From Marsupella aquatica (lineage: Eukaryota; Marchantiophyta): DNA of 64,000 bases. A program made the position numbers and the translations under genes. The number at the start of each line of letters is the position of its first letter. Within the stretch, counting starts at the first letter, position 1. The stretch covers positions 23,064,001-23,128,000 of the forward strand of contig OZ316896.1 of assembly GCA_973895155.1 (NCBI GenBank), read 5' to 3'. Below, in pieces: positions 23,101 to 32,580 of this stretch. The notes under the pieces were generated by a model. It did not search any database, was not told the DNA's origin, and saw only the letters and a program-made list of their open reading frames with translations.

Positions 23101-26100
23101 TCAAGCTGTACAATCATCTAGCATGGCTGCCTGAATAATTCTTCGTGTTTTTGCTGGCAAGGTGTTGTCTGCATTCAAAGAAAAATTGTAGGCATAAATT
23201 GCAGTTTCAGAAAGGCAGATCTCTCCATGCAGAGCTTTGTTTGATGATGCTTCCTTCTCAGGATAATATTTTCCTTCAATTGTTGACAACTCCTCAGAAT
23301 CCATCGTGTACCATGTGATACCAATATTGTCAGGCACTTCATCAACCTTGGTCAGTATTTTGGTAACCTTTGCCAGCCAAAAAGGCCTCCCATTTTGATC
23401 TGCATGGGCTGCAACACAAATCATTGAATATTTGTTATTTACTTCAAGATCTTTAAAATCTCCTACCTCGGAAATCCTCTTCCGAGCTCCAGAGTACATG
23501 GCCTTCTCTGGACCTGCAATTTTCTCAATGAGATCAGGTTCAATTGTAGGCGCCCTCCCATCCATCACTAGGGTCTCTCGATGCTCGTTTGATTTTGGCC
23601 AGACCCAATCAAACATCCACTGTGCTGGCTTTAGGTGATTTTGGATGACATCTTCCTGTTTGTCAAAGAAATTTAGCCACCACAACTTATCCTTGTCGTC
23701 AAAATAATTGAATCCCTCCTCAATCGCTTTCCGATATTTCTCCAATGTTTCTCTTTCTACTTCACCAGTAGCATCTGCTCCATCCCCTCCATTGGTGCTT
23801 TTCAACGCCATTTGAGGTACGTGCAACCCAGAATGTGGTTGTTGGGATGTAATTCACAAACTCCACGGGATCACCCCAACTTGGGGTTGTTGAAATGTGT
23901 TTGGCATGAAACAAAACTTTTGGAATTCCATTTTCCCCAATCACACGTTTTATTCGGAATTGCTTTTGAAAACTGATCTGATGAAGTGGTTGCAAAACAT
24001 GCCCGGTTGCCCCAGTCCTGTTGGGGGTTGATCTTTATCGCTCACACGAAAATCCACTGTTTCTTCTACAAATATTATCTCAGCTTTGGGATTGTACGAA
24101 CCCTGTATAATGTCAACAAGAGTATCCACTCAGAAAGCTTTGCGTTTGTTCAGTTTTGAGGAAAATTTGCTGAACATTTGGTCTATCTGATCATGTGTGT
24201 GGCCAACCAGCAGAAATCCAACCTTGATCTTCTGGAAAACCCCCAACTCTACAAGCATATTTAAGTAAGCAAACAAGAATTTATTCTTGTTCTCCCGAGC
24301 AGTGTTATCCAACTGTAAATATAGCACCGGAGGTAGCACTCCCTCCCAAGTATTCAAAATATTCTGAATAACATGGATTGTAAGGTTAGAGTCATTGTGA
24401 ATATTAGGGTAATTGAGATATACCTTGGCCTTCAACTGACCATTGAATATCAAACTGCCCACCACATGAACAGAAATAAAATATTTCTCATCCATGTTTT
24501 TTGGACATCTGGTGAAGTGCGGTAACTCCGTCTTCTTTTGGTCCATCCCATCAATACATATCCCCAAGTACTTTTCGGGGTGCTTGTAACATTTATTCCG
24601 GTGCTTTGCTAATTTCTCCCGCTTGACTCCTTGCGCTATACGATGCTTTTTCAACAACATAGCATACTTACCTGAGCAATATCAAATTGGTAACAAAGTT
24701 ATTATAAAAAAATTATTGCAACACTAGACTGCTGGTCTATTGGCATTTTGAGGTGTGTGGCAAAAACCATCTTCCAATGCCAAGACCTATAAATTTATAG
24801 GTTTTGGTATTCTAAGTTCAATAACACATCCAATTCCAATTCATATGGATAAAACAAAAACTTACTTTTCTTTGATTCGAGCGTAGCTTTGTCACGGAGA
24901 GCTTTGAATTCTGTGCATGGACCGCAAGTCGAAAAATGACTTCTTTTTGGAATACGAACTCAAGGAAAATGTTGCTTCCATGTCCGACAGAACCAAGAAT
25001 ATGTAACCCCTTGTTCTTGGCGCAACAGAGTTTCAGTTCGGAAGGCATCAAAGACTTCAGCTTTCGTCCAATTGTCAGGCAAATGAAAAATTTCCTTATT
25101 GGGAAGTCTTTCAACGTTACTCCTAAAAAAATCATTTAACCACTCTATTAAAGTAAGATGAGTGGAGGATTTTTTTCTACAAAATACATTGTTCTCGATA
25201 CAAGAGAACATATTTTGGGTTATCCTTTGAAGGCGATTATTTCCAATTGAAAATAATTTCTTAAAACCTTCTCGACAAAAAGAGTTTCCAGACACACTAT
25301 ACTCGCATGACCCACTCTGGTTATTCCTAACGCATCCTCTTAGAAGTATATTCTTCTCTCCACGGGTCAGGCCAAAATAATAGGTACGCTCTTTCGTTAC
25401 TTCAAGTAAACCGAAAGTCCTCAAACACATATTGTCACAACATGGATACTTGAACACTTCTTTCATTTTTCTCCTCTTTAAATTCTAACTTGTAACAGTG
25501 TCTTTCTTGGCTATCCTATCCCTATGTTTCTTACTAGGGACTTTCAGTTTCACCCTATCCTGAAATTCCCTTGTTGAATCATCACTTCCACGGTCTTCAC
25601 AAACCTCTTCGATGACGTCCTCATTGTCAGTGTTTGGCTCACTGAAAAGGTGGCTATAGCTACTCTGTGGCTCATTGCCTCCATCATCAGCTTCTAAACA
25701 TTCTGACACAACTTGTGCAATTACTTCGGACTCTCTATCGTGTACAGAGACATCTTCCAGACTTTCTTCATCACTGGAATCATCAGAAGATTCAAAACAT
25801 ACAATTGGAGTTCTGGGTTCTCTAAACTTGACTCGAACTATTGCATTACGAGAAATACCTACCCTAGGTAACCCATACCTTCTAACTAGAAATCTTGAAA
25901 TAGTACCCGTCTGAACTGGCGTTGTCTGTGGACTATTCTCTTTAGGACCATTATCCTCATTTGGACAAGATTCAAAAAGTCTCTGCATACACTTTCCTCA
26001 AAGCATTCAAGATTGAGCGGAGATAGGACTTTGGAGTCCCATGAAAGCCACCCTATCAGTGGATGTCCGCCCCAACACTGGCAATGCTCAAGGCAATACG

Positions 26101-26538
26101 TGTATCACCTTTGGTATTCGCGACTCTGTTGGCTCTCGAAAAATCCTCCTTTGCACCTGAGAGCTAGTGCTCATTGAATTTCTCGGATCCAATCCTGACG
26201 CCGATACCCGTATCGTTCTTCGGATTCCTTCTCCATATCCAGGAATGGATGGTTTATAACAGCGTCGAGCTCCCAAACCTAGTATTGAAAGTTTCTCTAT
26301 TCCTGGTCGAGGAACACTCAGTAGACGTCGTTTATTTGGCTTACTAAGTAGGGGAGACATAATAAGACCCTATCTCTGGCGTAGAACCACCGTCTGAGTC
26401 TGAACCGGAATCCAAGAGTTCGGGTATGACACGGTGGGACGGGGAAAGCTTCTTCAAGATATGAGAAGGTAGAAATCTTGTTCGAACATTAGGAGATGAC
26501 TCCATAGAACTCTCTTGGGAATCAGATGTATGAGACAT
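23101..26538 (-). pseudogene. DDE-type transposase candidate of element B
   Basis: Starts MSHTSDSQESSMESSPN at 26538, about 170 bp downstream of a TATA box. Order of parts: Ser/Asp-rich N-terminus; basic PNKRRLLSVPRP and PSIPGYGEGIRR blocks; acidic DRESEVIAQVVSECLE region; Cys module KYPCCDNMCLRTFG with CVRNN and SFCREGFKKLFS. Then comes a core with CIDGMDQKK, LQLDNTARENKNKFLFAYL and GHTHDQIDQMFSKF, which supply the three acidic positions expected of a DDE RNase-H-like nuclease (it resembles the DUF7869 type). The C-terminal 240 residues (23101-23826) include FWLAKVTKI, perhaps a chromatin-reader-like fold. Introns near 24667-24866 are likely. A 4-bp insertion near 26345 and other breaks (about 24130, 23830-24000) disrupt the frame. 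The role as this element's transposase is inferred. Confidence 0.75.
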
Positions 26539-26704
26539 GATGAATCAAAAACTCTATGGCAGTTCACATTCGTCTCTTGAACCTAGTGTTGCAAAGCTTG
26601 TCTCATGAACTTAGGGAAGAGAGATAGGGAGCAGAGAGATCTAGACAGCGAAAATGACTCCCGACCTCTAATGGAATGAAGTCCGATAACTTGAGCGTCC
26701 GCAC

Positions 26705-26770
26705 TTTTATAGTCACGGCGGCAGAAGATTTACGTGGCAATTTTTGATTGGCTCCCGCTAAACGACAAAA
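26705..26770 (-). promoter_or_regulatory. Promoter of the element B transposase gene
   Basis: On the minus strand: GCCAATCAAAA, then TTGCCACGTAAA, then ACTATAAAAGTG (TATA at 26705-26711). The same arrangement precedes the element A gene at 11177-11238. Confidence 0.7.
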
Positions 26771-27271
26771 TAGTCCAGAGTCGGGCCTCCATAATTGGTC
26801 CCTGTATCTGAGTTTGGAATTGATGTTTGAATTTGAGCAACATTTAAATTAAGGTGGTCAAAAAGGTGAATGGCAATACCAGTATCGCTGTTTGCATTGG
26901 AGTCATTTAAATGTGATCCTGGAGGACGACAAATACCGGTATTGTTATGTCGTTTCTATCATAAAATGGGATACCGGTATGGGAATAGTTTAGTTTTCTT
27001 GATCTGTTTTCCTTGTAACCAAAAGTTCTATTTTCAAAATCTAACGAAAATGGAAATATTTATGGGTTCTATTGTCGCAATGAAAATGTTTGAAGTTAGT
27101 GAGGATATTGAAATTCACAATTTGGGATGAAGCCAACATTCCTCGCGAAGTTGGGAACGATACGAATTAGTCGGTTTTGCAAAAATCATTGATTTTGCAA
27201 GAAATGTGTCGCGCACATTGTGAAAATTGGCGAAAATCGATCGAAATTGAAAACACCCTTCTCCATTAGGC

Positions 27272-27303
27272 GTCACACTTCTCGTTTGGTCCGTCACAGT
27301 GTT
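27272..27303 (-). repeat. Right terminal inverted repeat of element B
   Basis: Inverted match of 17255-17286. It ends GTCACAGTGTT and is followed by the second GGTT target copy at 27304-27307. Confidence 0.93.
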
Positions 27304-28429
27304 GGTTCCAAATCCAGGCAAAGAAAATGTACCTTCATTTAGGGGAATTTCAACAAAAGTACAGGAGGATGCACGACAACGGTTGTTGACTGGCAAGAAC
27401 ATGGTATGATTACACATTCCGTCGGTTCAAGATGTTCTTCGTTTAAAGTAATAGATTTGTTTAAAGTACGATTCATTTGTGTATAATGAGGTGGAGGTAG
27501 AACATAATGGTCTTAAGGTTTCATGATCTGCCCATTTTATATATATGTTCAGGAAAACAAGGTAGAAGTTCCGTGCGCGCAAGGAACTAGGAGCAGATTA
27601 AGTGGCAAATCACACGTTGCTGAAGACTCAAACATAGTAAGTACATATATAGTTCAGCCGCACTACGCAAACATATATAAAAATCCTGTTCAACATCATA
27701 TGCTATGTAAGTTGTTTTCAGATGTGAGGGGCCGTTGTTGTGCTTTTAAACATCCACCCTATCTTTCTGAAACTTTTGCAGGACTTTGACACACTCACTA
27801 AAGACGCCAAATTAGTGGTCTGCATGAGAGCCATGGGATTGATGAAGACATGCGAAGTGGATGCCAAGCTGCGCATGTTTGTTGCAGATACAAACAAGCG
27901 ATCAAAGACTTCCCCCAAACCATTCACCAAACATGCTCAAAAGACTGCGTCTGAGTTATTAGACATGGTGGCCAGGTGGGCTCTAGAGCAGAACAGAGTA
28001 ATCATTAGAGATCTACCGGTTCTCAATGCGAAAGGCAAGCAAAGGATCTTCCCCAAGAATGCTGTATAGAATGTTGCTGAAGACTGAGGTAGTCAGATAC
28101 CTAGAACATTGTCTGGTGAAGGGGCTTGGGGTTTATATATGTCTAGTTTTGTGACTCGTGCACGCGCTCCTAAATAATCAAACATTGTCACATCTGTATG
28201 TCTGTCAATTTGAATGAAGTAACCCCAAGTATCCATGAATTTTTCCACGGATCCACCTCCCATGTACGCCTCCAATAACACTACATCCCCGGAATACCTT
28301 CAAAATACCGGCACACAAGATCCACGGATGGCACACAGTGGACCCCTGGATGCCTCCAATCTGCGCACATCCGACAAATAACATCAGAATACCTCAGAAA
28401 TACCCCCTCCCAAGTCAAAATACCCCAGC

Positions 28430-29490
28430 AATACCCCATCGCAATTAGGACTTTCACCATCCTCACGGGGGGTAGTTGGATGGTTGCGATGATGCACATC
28501 ATCCTCCAATACATCCATGGACGCCACATCATACACCTCCACGCCTGCAATTGGAGCACATCCGTCTGAATACACAAGCAATACCCTCACACGTAGGACT
28601 TTCACCATCCTCACGGGGGGAAATTGGATGGTTGCGATGCACATCATCCTCCAATACATCCACGGACACCACAGCCTACTGACACCTGTACGCCTTCAAT
28701 TGGAGCGCATCCGTCACAATACCATAGCAATACCCCCTCGCAAGTAGGACTTTCACCATTCCTGGGGGGGGGGGGGGGGAATTTGATGGTTGCGATGCAC
28801 TTTTCCTCCAATACATCCACGGATGCCACAGCCTACACCTGCACGCCTTCAATTGGAGCACATCCGTCACAATACCCCAGCAATACCCCCTCGCAAGTAG
28901 GACTTTCACCATCCTTGCGGGGGGAACTTGGATGGTTGCGATGCACATCATCCTCCAATACATCCACGGACGCCACAGTCTACACCTGTACGCCTTCAAT
29001 TGGAGCACATCCGTCACAATACCCCAGCAATACACCCTCGCAAGTAGGACTTTCACCATCCTCGCGGGGGCAATTGGATGGTTGCGATGCACATCATCCT
29101 TCAATACATCCACGGATGCCACAGCCTACACCTGCACGCCTTCAATTGGAGCACATCTGTCACAATACCTCAGCAATACCCAATTGCAAGTAGGACTTTC
29201 ACCATCCTCGCGGGGGGAAATTGGATGGTTGCGATGCACATCATCCTCCAATACATCCACGGACCCCATAGCCTACACCTGTACACCTTCAATTGGAGCA
29301 CATCCGTCATAATACCTTAGCAATACCCCCTCGCAAGTAGGACTTTCACCATCCTCGCAGGGGGAAATTGGATGGTTGCGATGCACATCATCCTCCAATA
29401 CATCCACGGACGCCACAGCCTACACCTGCACGCCTGCAATTGGAGCCATCCGTCAGAATAGCCCAACAATACCCCCTCACAAGTGGGTGG
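28430..29490. repeat. Minisatellite, about seven 146-bp units
   Basis: Units begin AATACCCC and share GTAGGACTTTCACCATCC, GATGGTTGCGATGCACATCA and CTTCAATTGGAGCACATCC. Spacing of equivalent points is 146 bp (for example 28932 and 29078). Reading frames through it only reflect the repeat. One unit has a run of about 15 G near 28765. Confidence 0.95.
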
Positions 29491-29785
29491 TTGTACGTAG
29501 CTAAATTCCCCGGAGACACGTAGGGGAGAGGTCAAAATACTCAGAGTGTGATATACCCTGGTACCTGTGGGCTTCAGTAGGTAATTTGGGTGCATTACCC
29601 CAAGATGGCCGGAATACCTACTTCTTTGTTATCAAACAATGAATTACCGGGGGAATGTTGGGAAATACCCTGCACCCAAACCATGCATATCCTCCTTGTG
29701 AGCTCTAGCTTGAGTTGCAGCGACGTCGAATCAAAGGGTGGTGACAATGAGGGCGGATGGAGTGAAGGAGATGACTGCGACTATG

Positions 29786-29894
29786 GGATTGAACCGGGGA
29801 TCTCTCGGTTCCAGGCTTATCGTCTAACCAACCAAAGTTGCTTAATTTAGTCTTTCTTTTCTGCAGCTCAAGGCTTCATCTTCCGAGAGAGAGA
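29786..29894 (-). repeat. tRNA-derived SINE-like repeat, copy 2
   Basis: Same sequence as 7859-7978: minus-strand A-box-like GGTTGGTTAGACGATAAG and B box GGTTCAATCC, with the same adjoining GA run. Confidence 0.6.
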
Positions 29895-29956
29895 GTACTC
29901 AACTCAGCTTAGTTAGTGTAAAGGCCCTTAGATATTCTACTCTTAGAGACAACACC

Positions 29957-31253
29957 AACAAAGTGATGAACCAAACGAGAAGTATGACCACCAAATGAGA
30001 AGTGTGTTTTTGATTTCCCAAAAAATGGCAAAAAATGACAAAAATTAATATCAAAAATGCTATTTTCAGGATGAATCCAGAATTTCATCCAACATTGGAT
30101 TTCAAGTTGAGATATTGTCGACCCAAAAACAAACAATTGTCACAATCCAGAATTTCGAGACACTTCACTTGTAAAAAGGGCAAAAACCCAAAACCTGGAA
30201 AACAGTGCTTTTCACGTCATCCCTTGACTTTGTTTTTGACCATAGTTGGATAAGGCGTATCCAAAGCTGATAAGGTGTATCCCCACGGCCTCTTATTAAA
30301 CCAAATATATTTCATGGAGCAGATGGGGTTGATTCAAGGGTAGAATCCCAAAAACTCATCATTCATCCAAAAATGTGCTACAAAATAAAGTTCATATTCT
30401 TGAAAAGTATCTTTACAAAGAGCCCAAGATCATGAGCAGACCAAAACATGAACGGAAGCACAGGAATGAAGCTAACTCTAAGCTTCACGATACATATCCA
30501 CGAGCCTTGCTTGCTGATCTTTCTCAAGATTGTGCCAGTCTTCTTGAAATCAACTTAGTTCAGACCTTGAAAATAAACCCAAAGAAATCGATTGGTGAAA
30601 GATTTGGGGTTTCCATCCTAAAAAACCAACATGAACATTCTGAAGGGGTTCTCCTTCGGGAATGTTTGTCAGCATTTCATTTACTTCCTCAAACTGGCTT
30701 CTTTCTAGTCTAAACATACCCCAGACTCGTGTACAAATTACGAGCTGGTTCCATTTCTTTGAGAATGATGCATGGACCAAGCCACACCATTGTTTTTAAT
30801 TGCTTCAATCTTTCCTCAGCTGAGATCTTGGAGGAATCAAATTCATCCTCTATGCAACAAACTTTCAAAATGGGCCACATGAAAGTTTCAACGATCTCAT
30901 CAGAAAGTCCATCCAAAAGCAATCTGGATTCCCTTCCCAAATTTCATCGCAGTTGGTTAAAAGTTACCATTGAAAAGAATCATATGGGAATATTCTTAAA
31001 AGGTAAATCGATCTCAAAACTTTTACTACGTTTAATTTTTGTTTTTTTAGAATTCCGCGGTGGGATCCGAAATGGGATACGCTGTATCACTGGTTCGTAT
31101 TCAAGTCAATTTTCCCATTTTTTAAAATCTAAAAACTAGTTTCTTGAGGGAATACCAATTCCGCATCCAGGACCTTTTTGCCTTAGACATTTTTTCCGTC
31201 GCGGGAAAAATGAGAAGTGTGGTCACACTTCACGTTTGGTCTGTCACTGTGTT
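29957..31253. mobile_element. 1,297-bp non-autonomous relative of elements A and B
   Basis: Terminal inverted repeats of about 35 bp with six mismatches (29957-29991 and 31219-31253, left start AACAAAGTGATGAACCAAAC), flanked by the 4-bp target copies CACC at 29953-29956 and 31254-31257. The pre-insertion site exists as a paralogue near 44870 (minus strand) with a single CACC. The interior has no transposase. It has minus-strand coding-like sequence (about 30550-30940, with FMWPILKVCCIEDEFDS) broken by a stop, perhaps a captured gene fragment. It carries GATA-N5-TATC sites at 30249, 30269 and 31076. Confidence 0.9.
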
Positions 31254-31263
31254 CACCTATCTT

Positions 31264-31465
31264 CCCTAGGCCCTCACTCTATGTAAAAGAAGTGGACGCC
31301 CTGCGATCGGGCACTTTTCTTGTTTACCCCTTGTTATTTCCATTTTACTATTAAAAGTTCCCTTATTACCGGTAATAATTATAATTATTAGTTCAAAATG
31401 AATAAAAATTACCCTTCGAGCGTTTGCACGTCCTCCACGTATTAGTTAAGACTGAGGGCCCAGGG
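31264..31465. mobile_element. 202-bp hAT-like MITE
   Basis: Ends CCCTAGGCCCTCA and TGAGGGCCCAGGG (one mismatch as inverted repeats), flanked by the perfect 8-bp target duplication CCTATCTT at 31256-31263 and 31466-31473. The 8-bp duplication and CAGGG-type end fit the hAT superfamily. The paralogous site near 44865 lacks it. It landed next to, and overlaps, the CACC target copy of the preceding element, so it inserted later. Confidence 0.85.
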
Positions 31466-31473
31466 CCTATCTT

Positions 31474-32580
31474 GCAATCTTTGCGACAGGTATTAAGTGC
31501 TCCAAGCCCAAAGACTCTAGGGGGTATTTGTTAAATTCTAGATTATATCATTCATGTAAGAATGAGAGGTACGTAGAGGACACAATGCTAGCCCTCACTG
31601 GTGAGTATATATTCCTTAATAGTACTCTCTTTAGCCCTTGCTGATGTGTCATTGTTTTCTATAAAAAGAATGGACCCTTTTTACTCAAGGCCTTGTATTC
31701 ATTATAGCTACATCATTCTAGTGCTTCATTATTTTAACTTATTGAAAAATATATCAAACCTAAGCTATACTATCATTTCTAAATTTATTAAAATACAATT
31801 TAAAAAAAAAAATGAAAATATAAAGTAACCATAAAACTTGCAATTATGAAGAGCATGTGAATTGAAGCCCATCGAAAAATCTCAAACTCTGTGCCCAGGA
31901 CAGGGAGGCGCCGGCCCAGAGGAGAGGTTGTTGGTCATGGAAATGTCAGAATGATTTCTACGTTAGATCTAATTAAGGTACAGCCTTGTCTCAATACATC
32001 TTTGTGGTGCAGTGGTGGAGGGTTCCAGTTTGAACCTTGACGTCACGAGTTCAAATCAATAATAGTTTTTCCTTTCCCTCCAATTAATGGCAGAGAAAAG
32101 GTGACAAAGATCTCAATTAATTAAACCTAAAGGGGCTCAATCAATTTTTCTACATTGAATAATAAATGGAACATATATGGGGGTCCAAGTAATTCACACA
32201 TAGAAAAAAATACAAGGAAGCCAGCCATGGGAGAACCAAATAAAAATAAAAATAATCACCAAAACAAATTAGAGTTGTGAGACTGAAACAGTGATGTACC
32301 ATAAGGGGAAGTCCCAAAAAATCTGTAGTCAGTATCTCTAAACCTGACATACTTGGCTCATGTATTTTAGCTTTAGTGTCTGCGATGGATCTTAAAGTTA
32401 CCCGAAGCTCGTGTTTTTGTAAAGCCCTCCTAAAAGTTTAGACAAAATAAGCTCTCCACCTGGGCCCACTCCTTGGCGTGTAGGATTGGTAGATCCATAC
32501 GTGTATGGCCCCACTTCTTGTACAACCAACAGCTGCAACAGTTTTCACTCCAATGGTGGAGATTTAATTTCAGAGTAATA
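31474..32580. repeat. Inverted paralogue of 44388-44930
   Basis: With 29895-29956 this forms one arm of a dispersed inverted repeat: 31474-31690 matches 44650-44865 and 32322-32575 matches 44390-44640, both reversed. About 630 bp (about 31697-32327) are extra here, including a SINE-like part. The original nature of the repeat is unknown; it may be an old transposable element. Confidence 0.75.
31990..32100 (+). repeat. SINE-like tRNA-derived sequence
   Basis: A-box-like TGGTGCAGTGGTGGAG at 32005-32020 and B-box-like GAGTTCAAATC at 32047-32057, with spacing normal for a tRNA-type pol III promoter and reminiscent of plant Au-type SINEs. It lies in the segment absent from the paralogue at 44.4-44.9 kb. 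Ends not determined. Confidence 0.5.

Larger units (their letters stand above)
17411..26981. repeat. Interspersed GATA-N4-TATC palindromes of element B
   Basis: Exact GATA-N4-TATC sites: 17705 (CAAG centre), 17762 (CCGG), 17846 (CGCG), 19427 (CCGG), 20766 (CTGG), 20850 (CTGG), 22088 (CCAG), 22871 (CTGG), 26203 (CCCG, coding). Near-exact sites: 17411, 18298, 20811, 22162, 23056 and 23317 (CCAA), 26095, 26875, 26932 (AATACCGGTATT) and 26970 (GATACCGGTATG). Most lie in introns, leaders and the intergenic gap, clustered toward both ends and between genes. Such a 12-bp pattern should occur by chance far less than once in 10 kb. Confidence 0.85.
17255..27303. mobile_element. Element B: 10,049-bp DNA transposon with ParB-methyltransferase and DDE-type genes
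   Basis: Terminal inverted repeats of 32 bp with one mismatch (17255-17286 and 27272-27303, AACACAGTGACGGACCAAAC at the left) and a 4-bp target duplication GGTT. Inside are two convergent genes: a + strand ParB-like/DNA methyltransferase gene (18363-22003) and a - strand DDE-type transposase candidate (23101-26538), plus scattered GATA-N4-TATC palindromes. The 4-bp duplication would fit the Sola superfamily, but I cannot confirm that by search. Both genes carry stops or frameshifts, so this copy is probably immobile on its own. It sits inside an exon of the gene at 16421-28069. Confidence 0.92.
16421..28069 (+). pseudogene. Unrecognised multi-exon gene split by element B
   Basis: Likely exons: 16421-16861, 16966-17024, 17174-17254 continued at 27308-27403, 27553-27636 and 27782-28069 (stop). 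The last three are bounded by good GT-AG sites and join in phase 0. The interrupted exon becomes one open 59-codon exon when the transposon and one GGTT copy are removed (frame ...TRTRRGKV then PNPGKENVPS...). The final exon encodes 95 residues starting DFDTLTKDAKLVVCMRAMG, rich in Lys and Arg. Earlier exons are less certain: exon 16421-16861 has an in-frame TAA at 16733, and its phase does not fit the next exon. The family is not recognised, so no function is proposed. A 10-kb insertion in an exon should abolish the product. Confidence 0.6.

Noticed and set aside
17255-27303. Interpretation as an integrated virus or giant-virus fragment because of the methyltransferase
   Set aside because: Clear inverted termini, a 4-bp target duplication, a DDE-type gene and no capsid, polymerase or packaging genes favour a DNA transposon.
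28476-29320. Several long ORFs on both strands in the 146-bp array
   Set aside because: They repeat every 146 bp and change frame between units, so they are a product of the minisatellite.
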